Positions 51,649 through 60,737 of a stretch of DNA of 64,000 bases are shown here, piece by piece. The notes below the pieces were generated by a model. The model ran no database searches and was not told the DNA's origin. It saw nothing but the letters and a program-made list of their open reading frames with translations. Made by a program: the position numbers and the translations under genes. The stretch lies in the NCBI RefSeq assembly GCF_006120725.1, contig NZ_SWMU01000001.1:806001-870000 (forward strand). Direction: 5' to 3'. Each line of letters begins with the position of its first letter. Position 1 is the first letter of the stretch. Origin of the DNA: Mesohalobacter halotolerans (GTDB taxonomy: Bacteria > Bacteroidota > Bacteroidia > Flavobacteriales > Flavobacteriaceae).

Positions 51649-54161
51649 GATTTTTAAAATTACTATTTTCAGTTCTTTTTATTTTCGGAATGAGCCAAAA
51701 TTTTCGTGCTCAATCTAATCCAACTTATATAGGGTTAAACACCTACCTCAATATTTTAGAAGGTCAATACGATGTTGTTTTTTCCTATGGAGATGATTAT
51801 ATTAAATCCTCAAGCGTAGCATATGCTGAAAATTTAAAAAATTTAAAACAGTATTTAAACTACCTAAGAGAACAAACCCCTTTTAAGTATCTCGTACAGA
51901 GTGAAAGTAATATTCTAGTGATACAAAAACCTTTTAAAAAAACTATCTGTGTCAATGTAATCAATGAAATTACTCAAGAGCCTTTGACAAACGCAAGATT
52001 AAAGATTGATAGTTATATATACAAATCAAATTCTAAAGGTCAATTTCAAATTCCAATCCATTCAAAGGTTATAAATTTTAAGATATTTGCAGAAGATTTT
52101 ATCACTCAGCAATATACAATTGATACTTCTCTAGAACGCGAATGTTATGAGCGATATATCAGTCCGTTTTATCAAGAATTAGATGAAGTTGTACTGACCA
52201 ATTTATTGACACGCGGTATTCAAAAGATTGCTTCAGGCGGACTAGAAATTAACTATAAAGAATTTGGCTTATTACCTGGCTTGGTAGAGCCTGATGTGCT
52301 ACAGAGTTTACAGGCTTTGCCTGGTATAATTAGTAGTAAAGAAAGCGTATCTTATTTAAATGTAAGGGGCGGAACACATGATCAAAATTTATTTTTATGG
52401 GATGGTATTAAAATGTACAATACATCGCATTTTTTTGGAATGATTTCGGCTTTCAACCCTTATATGACTCAAAACGTAAGACTCATAAAGAACGGAACCT
52501 CAGCCAAATTTGGTGACGGTGTTTCTAGCCTAATCGATATGAAAACAAGCAATACGGTTGCAGATAGCCTAAATGTTGAGATAGGATCCAATCTCATTAA
52601 TGTAGATGCTGTAGTTGAAGTCCCGTTAAGCTATAACTCTTCTTTAGAATTGTCATCGAGGCAATCTATAAATTCACTTTGGGAAAGCCCAACATACAAC
52701 CAATATTTTGAGAAGATTTTTCAGAATACAGAAGTTACAAATTTTGGCTCACCCTCTGTTCAACAAAATGATGATTTTTGTTTCTTTGATACGGCTTTAA
52801 ATTTTAAATATCAAATTACCGATAAAGATTTTTTAAAAGTCAATATGTTTTATGCTGAAGATCAGTTTGCACTAGAGCGCTTTGATGTTGATGGCACTCG
52901 CGTCAATATACGCAGTAGTAATTTAGAACAAACCAATTTTGCTACCGGGTTGTTTTACAAGAGGAAGTGGTCTAACAAGACGACATCTCATTTTCAATTT
53001 TATTCATCGTTGTACAACCTTAATGCTGACAATACCAACCTGCGTAATCAACAGCGCTTAGATCAGATAAATGAAGTTAGAGAAACTGGATTTAAAATTA
53101 ATATTGAGACTCAATTGTCAAAACAATTTAAAATTGAAAATGGTTACCAATTTAATGAAACCGGGATTTTAAATTCTGAAGAAATCAATGACCCTAGTTT
53201 TTTTAGAGAAACTCAAAATTCTATTTTAACCCATAGCTTATACTCTCAATTGAATTATAGCTCAAGCAATAGTTTGCTCAATTTGAGCTTAGGTGCAAGA
53301 GCCAACTATTTTTCTAAATTTGATAAATTTCGCCTAGAACCTAGATTTAATTTGAGTTATGAATTTACTGATGATTTATTTTTAGAAATATTAGTGGAAC
53401 AAAAAAACCAAGTGACCTCACAAACTATTGATTTACAAACAGATTTTCTTGGGGTTGAAAATAGGCGATGGGTATTGTCTGACCCCGAGAGCAGACCTGT
53501 TGTGGAAAGTCAGCAAATCTCTGCCGGTTTAAACTTTATCAAACCCAATTGGTTTATCAATCTAGATTTTTATTACAAAGCAGTTGATGGCATTACTACT
53601 CAGGGACAAGGTTTTCAAAATCAGTTTGAGTTTGTAAAAACTCATGGTCGTTATGACGTCAAAGGATTTGATGTATTGGTCAATAAGAGCTTTGAGCCTT
53701 TCTCTGGATGGGTAAGCTATAGTTTGTCAGAAAATAATTATAAATTTGAAGATTTATCGCCATCTTCTTTTCCTAATAATCTAGATATCAGACATGTCAT
53801 CTCAACAGGTTTGAGTTACGAAAACAATGGGTTGAAATTGTCTGCCGGATATAATTGGCATTCCGGAGTGGCCACGACCTTGTTGTCAGAAAACCAAGAT
53901 CAACTGCCTCAACAAATTCGATTTGAAAGCCCAAATGCTGAGCGACTTAAAGATTATTTTAGGTTAGATTTTTCTACAACTTACACTTTTAAATTATTTA
54001 GAAGTGTAAAAGCCATTGCAGGTGTTTCTTTTTTGAATATTCTAGATAACTCCAATGTTTATAATCAATTCTACACCATTGGAGACAATGAAAGTATCCA
54101 TACTTTTAGACAAAATGGTTTGGGTTTTACACCCAATGTGATGTTTAGGCTTCGGTTTTAA
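51645..54161 (+). CDS. TonB-dependent receptor with STN signalling domain, 838 aa
   Basis: The start is GTG at 51645, overlapping the FecR stop (GTGA); the signal peptide ends near FRAQS (about residue 24). An STN/secretin-like domain (about 25-105, YIGLNTYLNILEGQYDVVF) contacts FecR in this class. A CarboxypepD_reg-like domain follows (about 110-175), then the plug (EPDVLQSLQALPGIISSKES, VSYLNVRGGTHDQNLFLWDG) and a long barrel ending NVMFRLRF. There is no SusD-like lipoprotein beside it, so starch or glycan uptake of the SusCD type is unlikely. The ligand is unknown; iron or small molecules are possible. Confidence 0.93.
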   Translation: MRFLKLLFSVLFIFGMSQNFRAQSNPTYIGLNTYLNILEGQYDVVFSYGDDYIKSSSVAYAENLKNLKQYLNYLREQTPFKYLVQSESNILVIQKPFKKTICVNVINEITQEPLTNARLKIDSYIYKSNSKGQFQIPIHSKVINFKIFAEDFITQQYTIDTSLERECYERYISPFYQELDEVVLTNLLTRGIQKIASGGLEINYKEFGLLPGLVEPDVLQSLQALPGIISSKESVSYLNVRGGTHDQNLFLWDGIKMYNTSHFFGMISAFNPYMTQNVRLIKNGTSAKFGDGVSSLIDMKTSNTVADSLNVEIGSNLINVDAVVEVPLSYNSSLELSSRQSINSLWESPTYNQYFEKIFQNTEVTNFGSPSVQQNDDFCFFDTALNFKYQITDKDFLKVNMFYAEDQFALERFDVDGTRVNIRSSNLEQTNFATGLFYKRKWSNKTTSHFQFYSSLYNLNADNTNLRNQQRLDQINEVRETGFKINIETQLSKQFKIENGYQFNETGILNSEEINDPSFFRETQNSILTHSLYSQLNYSSSNSLLNLSLGARANYFSKFDKFRLEPRFNLSYEFTDDLFLEILVEQKNQVTSQTIDLQTDFLGVENRRWVLSDPESRPVVESQQISAGLNFIKPNWFINLDFYYKAVDGITTQGQGFQNQFEFVKTHGRYDVKGFDVLVNKSFEPFSGWVSYSLSENNYKFEDLSPSSFPNNLDIRHVISTGLSYENNGLKLSAGYNWHSGVATTLLSENQDQLPQQIRFESPNAERLKDYFRLDFSTTYTFKLFRSVKAIAGVSFLNILDNSNVYNQFYTIGDNESIHTFRQNGLGFTPNVMFRLRF

Positions 54162-54225
54162 AAGACAGTAGTTTTTAGTGTATCTCGCCAAAACGTAAAA
54201 ACATAAAAGCGAGTGGAGAGATTGT

Positions 54226-55182
54226 CTATTCTTCTAAAAGCTTATTGATTTGATCGAGTTGTGGCTCTAAAACCACTTCTATTCTTCTATTCTTAGCTCT
54301 ACCAGATTTGTTAGTATTGCTCGCTACTGGTGCAAACTTACCACGACCTGCAGCGGTTAAATTTTGTGGATTAATACTGTTGTTTTTAAGTAAGAGTTTT
54401 AAAACTTCTGTGGCCCTTTTTGTCGATAAATCCCAGTTGTCTTTAAGCGGACCATTGCCACCATAAGGCACATTATCGGTATGCCCTTCTATCAAAACTG
54501 AAATATCAGGATTTTGAGCTAAGACATTAGCTAATTCGCTGATAGCTTTCTGACCTTCTCGGCCAACATTCCAACTGCCTGAGGCAAACAAGAGCTTATT
54601 TTCCATAGAAACATAAACTTTACCATCGCGTTGTTCAACACTTAAACCACGACCTTCAAAATCGACGAGAGCTTCGCTCAATTTGTTTTTTAAATTGTTG
54701 AGTTTAGCATCTTTTGAGGCGATTAAATTTTCTAATTGTTCTATTCTGTAGGAGCGTTTGTCTAAATCTTTTTGGAGTTGCTCAAGGCGTTTTTGTTCTT
54801 CAGCAAGGGCTTTTTCTTTATCTTCAAGTTGTTTGAGAAGGTCTCGATTTCTCTTGGCGTTGGCTTGAAGTAGTTCACTGCTGTTTTGCTCTAAGGCGTT
54901 GTATGAAGCTTCTAAATTTTGAAGTTTTGAAGTCTGTTCATTATAATCCCCTGAAAGTTCTTCGTAATCTTTTTGAAGTGCTTCAAGTCTATTCTGACTT
55001 TTTTCATAATCAGAAGTTAATTGGCTTTTACTTTTTTCACAAGCTTCAAGTTTTTTAGTCAATAAATCATTTTGCGACTGCAAATTATCGTAACGGGTTT
55101 GAAGGTTAACCAAATCTTTTTTTGGCACACAAGCACCAAGTAAGCCAATGGTGATAAACAAAAGCAAATATTGAGTTTTCAT
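54226..55182 (-). CDS. OmpA-family peptidoglycan-binding lipoprotein with coiled coil, 318 aa
   Basis: A lipoprotein with lipobox LLGAC (Cys18), then a long coiled coil (about residues 25-170, rich in Leu, Gln, Lys, Glu), then an OmpA C-terminal domain. The peptidoglycan-binding motif is ISVLIEGHTDNVPYG (about 229-243), with NWDLSTKRATEVLKLLL and GRAKNRRIEVVLEP (about 290-303). It would be anchored in the outer membrane and hold the cell wall. The coiled coil may space these two layers. It follows xth by 13 bp. Confidence 0.92.
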   Translation of the reverse strand: MKTQYLLLFITIGLLGACVPKKDLVNLQTRYDNLQSQNDLLTKKLEACEKSKSQLTSDYEKSQNRLEALQKDYEELSGDYNEQTSKLQNLEASYNALEQNSSELLQANAKRNRDLLKQLEDKEKALAEEQKRLEQLQKDLDKRSYRIEQLENLIASKDAKLNNLKNKLSEALVDFEGRGLSVEQRDGKVYVSMENKLLFASGSWNVGREGQKAISELANVLAQNPDISVLIEGHTDNVPYGGNGPLKDNWDLSTKRATEVLKLLLKNNSINPQNLTAAGRGKFAPVASNTNKSGRAKNRRIEVVLEPQLDQINKLLEE

Positions 55183-55195
55183 AGAATATTGTTTT

Positions 55196-55960
55196 TTAGA
55201 AATCTAATTTAAGTAAAACTGGGCAATGGTCACTGTGTTTGGCCTCTGGTAGTATAACGGCTCTTTTGATATTTTGTTTTAAAGGTTCAGAAACCAAATG
55301 ATAGTCTAATCGCCAACCTTTGTTATTGGCTCTCGCATTTGCCCTATAGCTCCACCATGAATATTGCTCGACCTCTGGATTTTTAAATCTAAAGGAATCG
55401 ATAAACCCACTATCTAAAAATTTTGATAACCATTCACGTTCTTCAGGCAAAAACCCTGATACTGTTTTAAGTCTTACAGGGTCGTGAATATCAATAGGTT
55501 CATGGCAAATATTGTAATCTCCGCAAATAACCAAATTGGGTTTGTCGTTTTTAAGCTTGTTGATATAGTTATAAAAATCAGCCATAAAGTCAAACTTTAG
55601 GTTGAGTCTGGCGTCATTCGTGCCAGATGGTAAATACAAACTCATCAATGAAAAGTTGTCAAAATCTAGTCTTAAAATACGCCCTTCATTGTCCATATAG
55701 TCGATACCGCAACCCACTTCAATATGTTGAGGTTTTACCTTTGAGATGATTCCAACGCCACTATAGCCTTTTTTTTGAGCAGAAAACCAATAACAATATT
55801 CAAACCCCAATTGTTTAAAGGCTTCAACATCGATTTGCTCTTCTTGAGCTTTGGTTTCTTGAAAACACACTACATCGGCATCGGTGGCCTTGAGCCAAGT
55901 GGTCAAACCTTTGCGCATAGCTGCTCGTATGCCGTTAACGTTGTATGATAGAATTGTCAT
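55196..55960 (-). CDS. xth: Exodeoxyribonuclease III (AP endonuclease)
   Basis: A 254-residue enzyme of the exonuclease III family that cuts at abasic sites and trims 3' ends. Conserved parts are NVNGIRAA (Asn7), CFQETKAQ (Glu35), LPSGTNDARL, GDYNICHEPIDIHDP and WRLDYHLVSEPL. The catalytic Asp-His pair is in HSDHCPVLL at the C-terminus. Length is normal. It precedes the OmpA-like gene on the same strand, with no functional link evident. Confidence 0.95.
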   Translation of the reverse strand: MTILSYNVNGIRAAMRKGLTTWLKATDADVVCFQETKAQEEQIDVEAFKQLGFEYCYWFSAQKKGYSGVGIISKVKPQHIEVGCGIDYMDNEGRILRLDFDNFSLMSLYLPSGTNDARLNLKFDFMADFYNYINKLKNDKPNLVICGDYNICHEPIDIHDPVRLKTVSGFLPEEREWLSKFLDSGFIDSFRFKNPEVEQYSWWSYRANARANNKGWRLDYHLVSEPLKQNIKRAVILPEAKHSDHCPVLLKLDF

Positions 55961-56043
55961 TGTTTGTTTTTTAAAATTTAAGCTTACTTTATTTATTTTT
56001 ACTTTTTAATGATTGTATTTAAACCATTAAGGCATTAAGTTTA

Positions 56044-57498
56044 TTAAGACTTGACAGGAATATGGTTCAAAATATCCTTTAAAAACGCCCAAAACTTTTG
56101 GGTTGAGGAAATGCTGGCACGTTCATCGGGAGAATGTGCCCCTCTTATAGTTGGACCGAAAGACACCATATCCATTTCTGGATAATGACTACCTAGAATC
56201 CCACATTCTAATCCCGCGTGACAAGCCGCAATATTTGCTTTTTCACCAAAATTATTTTGATATAGCATATCGAGAACTTTTAAAATTTCCGATTTTGGAT
56301 TTGGCGTCCAGCCAGGATAATCGCCTGAAAATTTTACTCGACAACCAGCCAAATCAAATACACTTTCAAGGCTGTGAGCCAAGTCCCACTTGCCTGAGTC
56401 AACAGAAGACCTTGTGAGGCAAGAGATTTCTATCTTTCCTTTTTCAATGTGAACCTTGGCGATATTGTTTGAAGTTTCTACTAAACCATCAATATCCGGA
56501 CTCATCCTATAAACACCGTTGTGAGCAGCTTGGAGAGACTTAATAATTAGATCCTGTACATCACTGCTTAAAATGGATTTGGGTGTTCCACACGCTTTGA
56601 GTTGGATAGACATTTGAGGCTCCAAGGACTGATATTCCGATTGGATTTCTTCAGTTAAATTTTTAAACGAGGCTTTAAAAGCATCAATATCATCATTTGC
56701 AATGACAAAGATTCCAGTACTTTCACGGGGTATTGCATTGCGTAAGCCACCACCAACAAACTTTGACAACCTCATATTGTAGTCTTGATGAGCTTTAAAT
56801 AAAAGTCGGGTTAAAATTTTATTAGCATTGGCAAGTCCCTTGATGATATCCATACCAGAATGGCCACCTTGTAAACTTTTAACGACAATTTGAAATGCTG
56901 TGGTATTTTCAGGAATAGACTCTTCAATATAAAACCGAGTAGCCGTGATATCCACACCGCCAGCACAGCCAATACCGATTTCATCATCTTCTTCAGTATC
57001 GAGGTTAAGTAAAATTTCACCGTCCAAAATATTGGGGTCTAATTTTTTTGCACCTGTCATTCCTGTTTCTTCGTCTACAGTAAATAAGGCTTCTACAGCT
57101 GGGTGTTTGATATCGTCTGAAGCAAGAATACTCATAATAGCTGCTACACCAAGACCGTTATCTGCACCGAGTGTTGTACCTTTAGCTTTGACCCAATCGC
57201 CATCCACATACATCTCTATACCCTGTGTGTTGAAGTCAAAGCTTGTGTCTTCATTTTTTTGATGTACCATGTCAAGGTGCGACTGAAGGACGACAGTTTT
57301 TTTGTTTTCAAACCCAGGTGTGGCGGGTTTTTTGATGATCACATTTCCTGCCTTATCCTTTAATGTTTCAAGGCCCAGATTTTTACCAAAATCTATCATA
57401 AATTGGATAACCCGTTCTTCTTGTTTTGAAGGTCTGGGTACAGCATTAAGTTGACTGAAATGATCCCAAACTATTTTAGGTTCTATATCGTTAAGCAT
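56044..57498 (-). CDS. pepD: Aminoacyl-histidine dipeptidase (PepD, M20 family)
   Basis: A 484-residue zinc metallopeptidase that splits Xaa-His and other dipeptides in the cytoplasm. Metal ligands are in LQSHLDMV (about 71-78), TLGADNGLGVAA (about 109-120), VDEETGMTGAKK (about 140-151) and LDTEEDDEIGIGCAGG. The dimerisation or lid domain (GGHSGMDI) follows, and the last ligand is near GPTIRGAHSPDERASI at the C-terminus. Length matches E. coli PepD. It appears monocistronic. Confidence 0.94.
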   Translation of the reverse strand: MLNDIEPKIVWDHFSQLNAVPRPSKQEERVIQFMIDFGKNLGLETLKDKAGNVIIKKPATPGFENKKTVVLQSHLDMVHQKNEDTSFDFNTQGIEMYVDGDWVKAKGTTLGADNGLGVAAIMSILASDDIKHPAVEALFTVDEETGMTGAKKLDPNILDGEILLNLDTEEDDEIGIGCAGGVDITATRFYIEESIPENTTAFQIVVKSLQGGHSGMDIIKGLANANKILTRLLFKAHQDYNMRLSKFVGGGLRNAIPRESTGIFVIANDDIDAFKASFKNLTEEIQSEYQSLEPQMSIQLKACGTPKSILSSDVQDLIIKSLQAAHNGVYRMSPDIDGLVETSNNIAKVHIEKGKIEISCLTRSSVDSGKWDLAHSLESVFDLAGCRVKFSGDYPGWTPNPKSEILKVLDMLYQNNFGEKANIAACHAGLECGILGSHYPEMDMVSFGPTIRGAHSPDERASISSTQKFWAFLKDILNHIPVKS

Positions 57499-57545
57499 GT
57501 TTAAAATTTTAGCCCAAAGCTAATAAATCTAAACCTTTTAAATCC

Positions 57546-57959
57546 CTAAGGGGCTAAAATATTAAAAGGTGAAAACGGGAGATTTCTTAATATCCAAAAT
57601 GCTATAATTAAGATGAGAATTAGCCAAGCCGTTTTGGGATTGTAAAGCAGATTATTTGATTTTTGAGGGTAAAAATACGCCCGAATCCATAAAAATATTT
57701 TGTACAAAAGGACTAATAGCCCCATACCAATGAGAAAATTATGCTGAAATCCATCTAAAATCCTACCATGTAAAAAATCGTGCAGTGCTCGCTGGCTCCC
57801 ACAGCCCGGACAATGCAACCCTGTAATGCTATGAAATGGACATTTTGGGATAAATAGCTGTCCGCTTGGATTGATATTAAAATATAACCATAACACTAAC
57901 AAGCCTACCAAAACACCGAAGCAAATCAGTATAGTTTTTGTAAGCTTGTTTAATGTCAT
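57546..57959 (-). CDS. DUF2752 membrane protein, 137 aa
   Basis: A small protein with three membrane helices. It contains the DUF2752 hallmark CPFHSITGLHCPGCGSQRAL (about residues 39-58), with a conserved Cys-Pro-x-Cys-Gly motif that may bind a metal or be redox-active, then HGRILDGFQHNFLI. Its role is unknown. It follows the two CD225-like genes by 12 bp and is probably co-transcribed with them; DUF2752 and CD225 genes often neighbour each other in Bacteroidota, as far as I recall. Confidence 0.85.
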   Translation of the reverse strand: MTLNKLTKTILICFGVLVGLLVLWLYFNINPSGQLFIPKCPFHSITGLHCPGCGSQRALHDFLHGRILDGFQHNFLIGMGLLVLLYKIFLWIRAYFYPQKSNNLLYNPKTAWLILILIIAFWILRNLPFSPFNILAP

Positions 57960-57971
57960 GGATTGATAAAA

Positions 57972-58247
57972 TTAAAATTCAGCTTCTGATATCGCAGCAA
58001 CGGCAACAGCGCCGTAAAAAATAGCAAACACGATAATGACAAGAAGCCCAATACCTATAGATAAAAAACTCCATACTTTAGCATTATTTGATGCGCTTTG
58101 TGCACCTTGGTAATCACCGGCAATAAACTTTGAGTTGACTTGCGATGCGTATATGATTGCGATAATTCCAAATATTTGACAACAAAATAGCGTCGATATA
58201 ATGGATAAAGCGAGATAGTTTTGTGGTGGTTTAGGTTTGCTTTCCAT
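57972..58247 (-). CDS. CD225/dispanin family protein, 91 aa (second copy)
   Basis: A 91-residue protein with two membrane helices of the CD225 (IFITM-like) type. The first helix region is NYLALSIISTLFCCQIFGII (about 10-29). The conserved intracellular loop is SKFIAGDYQGAQSASNNAKV (about 39-58), and a second helix follows. The double Cys before the loop resembles IFITM S-palmitoylation cysteines, but that is only analogy. It starts inside the stop of the upstream copy (TAATG overlap). Confidence 0.87.
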   Translation of the reverse strand: MESKPKPPQNYLALSIISTLFCCQIFGIIAIIYASQVNSKFIAGDYQGAQSASNNAKVWSFLSIGIGLLVIIVFAIFYGAVAVAAISEAEF

Positions 58248-58552
58248 TATTGAAAGTCTTCTGGATTAAATTCACCACTTTCTATCATTTCAAATACTGT
58301 AAATCCAACTACAGAGAAATAGATTATAGCTACAACTACTCCAATGACAGCAGCTAATATCCAAAATAATTTGGCATTTTTTGAGGCTTTTAGTGCACCG
58401 TCGTAGTCGCCTGCTGCATATTTTGAATTGACTTGTGTTGAAAATACAATGCTAACAATTCCAAGAGGTAAGCAACAAAAAATTGTTGACAAAATGGCTA
58501 ATGCCAAGTAGTTAGGTGGTTTAGGTTGTTGAACTTGGTTGGTTTCTTCCAT
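58247..58552 (-). CDS. CD225/dispanin family protein, 101 aa (first copy)
   Basis: A paralogue of the next gene. It shows NYLALAILSTIFCCLPLGIV (about 14-33), the loop SKYAAGDYDGALKASKNAKL (about 43-62) and a second helix ending FTVFEMI. The acidic tail ESGEFNPEDF is longer than in its partner. The two copies and DUF2752 form a compact leftward unit. Bacterial dispanins are poorly studied; a membrane-curvature or signalling role is an open guess. Confidence 0.87.
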   Translation of the reverse strand: MEETNQVQQPKPPNYLALAILSTIFCCLPLGIVSIVFSTQVNSKYAAGDYDGALKASKNAKLFWILAAVIGVVVAIIYFSVVGFTVFEMIESGEFNPEDFQ

Positions 58553-58604
58553 AAAATTGAATTTTTGGTTTAAGTTGGTAAATTAGTAATTTTTTTATAA
58601 AATA

Positions 58605-59084
58605 TTAGAATTTCATGAAATTGTTAATTGTTTCATAAATGATATCTGGCTCAAAGCCTTTGTACATCAAATAATTTTTAAGCTTAGATTTACTTTTCCA
58701 ACTAGTGTCCTTGCCAAGTTGGCTGAATTTTTTCTGAGCTAAATCTTTTATTTTTTTTCGATAGACACGGTCTTCAATTTGATCTAATGCTTTTTTTAAA
58801 AGAAAATCTGAAACTTTTCGTCTTTTAAGCTCTTGACGTATTCTTATTTTACCCCAACCTTTTTGATTAAACTTTCCCATGGCATAATTCATGGCAAAAC
58901 GCTCTTCATTAAGAAAGTCGTGTCGAATTAAATCTGAAATAATTTGAGCTCTGGCTTCAGGAATCATATTCATATCAATGAGTTTTTGCTCCACCTCTTG
59001 ATGGCAGCGGTCTTGATATACGCAGTACCTACAAAGTGCTTGAAACGCTTCTTGAACCGTATAAGATTTTGTTGTTTCTTTCAT
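58605..59084 (-). CDS. recX: Regulatory protein RecX
   Basis: RecX binds and limits RecA filaments. The 159-residue protein is made of three-helix repeats: the Bacteroidota-type start VQEAFQALCRYCVYQDRCHQ (about 9-28), HDFLNEERFAMNYAMGKFNQ (about 70-89) and WGKIRIRQELKRRKVSDFLL (about 92-111), with a third repeat near residues 120-155. Length is normal. It stands alone, not next to recA. Confidence 0.9.
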   Translation of the reverse strand: MKETTKSYTVQEAFQALCRYCVYQDRCHQEVEQKLIDMNMIPEARAQIISDLIRHDFLNEERFAMNYAMGKFNQKGWGKIRIRQELKRRKVSDFLLKKALDQIEDRVYRKKIKDLAQKKFSQLGKDTSWKSKSKLKNYLMYKGFEPDIIYETINNFMKF

Positions 59085-59162
59085 GATTTATTAACCATTT
59101 TATTGAACCATTAAGGAATTTATTAAATCTTAATGTGTTTTAACTTCTTAAAGGTTAGTTTT

Positions 59163-59762
59163 TTAGCTTAGACTTTTATTGATGTTTTGGATGTAGTCTA
59201 AAATTTCATCTTTTCCTGTCTTGTCTTTAGATGACGATAAAAATATAGGCATGAGCTCTTCCCAATATTCCATTAAAACAGATTTGTAATGTACAAGTTT
59301 TTCGTCTAAAGTTTGGGGTTTCAGTTTATCTATTTTGGTAAAGATGATCGAAAATGGAATAACATTTACGCCAAGCCATTGCATAAATTCTAGGTCAATG
59401 GTTTGTGGTTGGTGGCGAGAATCTATTAAAACAAATGCGTTGACGAGTTGTTTTCGTTTTTTAAAATAATCAGTGATAAATTTTTGAAATACTTTTTTTT
59501 CTTTTTTGCTCACTTTGGCGTAACCATAGCCCGGTAAATCTACTAAATGCCATTTTTCATTGATTAGGAAATGGTTGATTAATCTTGTTTTACCAGGTTT
59601 CCCAGACACTTTAGCGAGATTTTTTCGGCCGGTTAACATGTTAATTAACGAGGATTTACCCACGTTACTTCGACCGATAAAGGCGTACTCAGGTAATGTG
59701 CTATTGGGGCAATTTTCAACTTTTGAATTGCTGATGACAAATTTGGACTGCTTAATCTCCAT
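59163..59762 (-). CDS. engB: Ribosome biogenesis GTPase EngB/YsxC
   Basis: A 199-residue TRAFAC GTPase needed for 50S subunit assembly. Motifs are G1 [10 protein letters not shown] (about 31-40), G2 region [12 protein letters not shown]3 [12 protein letters not shown] (about 75-86), G4 TKID (about 142-145) and G5 SSSKDKTG (about 175-182). Length is normal. It starts 3 bp after the stop of the alpha/beta hydrolase gene and is probably co-transcribed with it. Confidence 0.95.
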   Translation of the reverse strand: MEIKQSKFVISNSKVENCPNSTLPEYAFIGRSNVGKSSLINMLTGRKNLAKVSGKPGKTRLINHFLINEKWHLVDLPGYGYAKVSKKEKKVFQKFITDYFKKRKQLVNAFVLIDSRHQPQTIDLEFMQWLGVNVIPFSIIFTKIDKLKPQTLDEKLVHYKSVLMEYWEELMPIFLSSSKDKTGKDEILDYIQNINKSLS

Positions 59763-59765
59763 AAT

Positions 59766-60533
59766 TTATAGTTTGCGTTTCAGCAACCACTCGTGTAATA
59801 CGGTGTTAAATTGCTCCGGATGTTCCATCATGGCAGCATGACCACATTTGTCTATCCAATAGAGATCAGAATTTGGTAATTTTTCATGAAATTCTTCAGC
59901 AACATTTGGTGGTGTGACGTCATCTTGTTTGCCCCAAATAATACATGTAGGTTGCGGCATATTGGGAAGGTCTTTGGCCATATTGTGTCTAATGGCGCTT
60001 TTGGCAATGGCTAAAGTTCTGATAAGTTTTCCTCTGTCATTGACAGTTTTGTATACCTCATCAACAATTTCTTTAGTTGCGACTTTAGGATCGTAAAAGA
60101 CATTTTCTGCTTTCTTTTTGATGTAATCATAGTCACCCCGTTTTGGATAGCTCTCACCCATAGCACTTTCATAAAGTCCAGAGCTTCCTGTGATGATCAA
60201 GGCTTTTATAGATTCAGGATAAAATTTTGTTGTGAGTAAACCAATATGACCACCGAGGGAATTTCCTAATAAAATGACGTCTTTATATGCTCTATGGTCA
60301 ATAAATTCTTTGATGTAAGTAGAGATGTTTTTGATGTTAGTTTTTAAAATGGGTAAACTATAAATAGGCAATTCTGGGATAACGACTTTGTAGCCATGCT
60401 GCGGAAAAAAATTAACAACACCGTCAAAATTACTCAGTCCACCCATTAAACCATGTAATATAATAATGGGTGTGCCTTCACCTATTTCTATGAATTTAAA
60501 CTTTCCATCCTGTTCTAATTTGTGTTCCATCAA
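59766..60533 (-). CDS. Alpha/beta hydrolase, 255 aa
   Basis: A cytoplasmic alpha/beta hydrolase. It has the oxyanion segment ILHGLMGG (about 25-32), the nucleophile GNSLGG with Ser92 (90-95), an acid in GKQDDVTPP and the catalytic histidine in KCGHAAMMEHP near the C-terminus. The substrate is unknown; the fold also covers esterases, lipases and C-C hydrolases. Two ATGs in tandem could serve as start. It is upstream of engB in one unit with a -7 element 20 bp before its start. Confidence 0.9.
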   Translation of the reverse strand: MMEHKLEQDGKFKFIEIGEGTPIIILHGLMGGLSNFDGVVNFFPQHGYKVVIPELPIYSLPILKTNIKNISTYIKEFIDHRAYKDVILLGNSLGGHIGLLTTKFYPESIKALIITGSSGLYESAMGESYPKRGDYDYIKKKAENVFYDPKVATKEIVDEVYKTVNDRGKLIRTLAIAKSAIRHNMAKDLPNMPQPTCIIWGKQDDVTPPNVAEEFHEKLPNSDLYWIDKCGHAAMMEHPEQFNTVLHEWLLKRKL

Positions 60534-60553
60534 TTGTATTTATTTCTGGTATT

Positions 60554-60561
60554 CAAATATA
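60554..60561 (-). promoter_or_regulatory. -7 promoter element for hydrolase-engB
   Basis: The minus strand reads TATATTTG, an exact TAnnTTTG match, 20 bp before the hydrolase ATG. Confidence 0.5.
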
Positions 60562-60624
60562 ATTAACTTTTTTAATTAGTAGTTGATGTGCAGTAAAAAT
60601 GGTGAATTGTAAGCGGTTTTTAGC

Positions 60625-60720
60625 TTAGGGATTCCCGATGAAATATTAATAATAAATATTTATCGGGACAAGATGCTTGACAACTCCCGCACGTGCGGGA
60701 GATATAACGGATAGCCCGTT
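60625..60720. repeat. Palindromic intergenic element, copy 2
   Basis: Three stems in a row. TCCCGAT-g-AAATATT (60633-60647) pairs with AATATTTATCGGGA (60655-60668) with one bulge. CTCCCGCACGTGCGGGAG (60684-60701) is an 18-bp perfect palindrome. AACGG (60706-60710) pairs with CCGTT (60716-60720). It begins TTAGGGATT like the element at 26.79 kb and shares its CTCCCGCA/TGCGGGAG arms. It is GC-rich against AT-rich flanks and sits after adk. It may also act as its terminator, but no T run follows. Confidence 0.65.
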
Positions 60721-60737
60721 AAGAGCCAATACTAAAG

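Noticed and set aside
54184-54213. Terminator between the TonB receptor and the OmpA-like gene
   Set aside because: CTCGC/GCGAG is only a 5-bp stem with a 20-nt loop and no T run.
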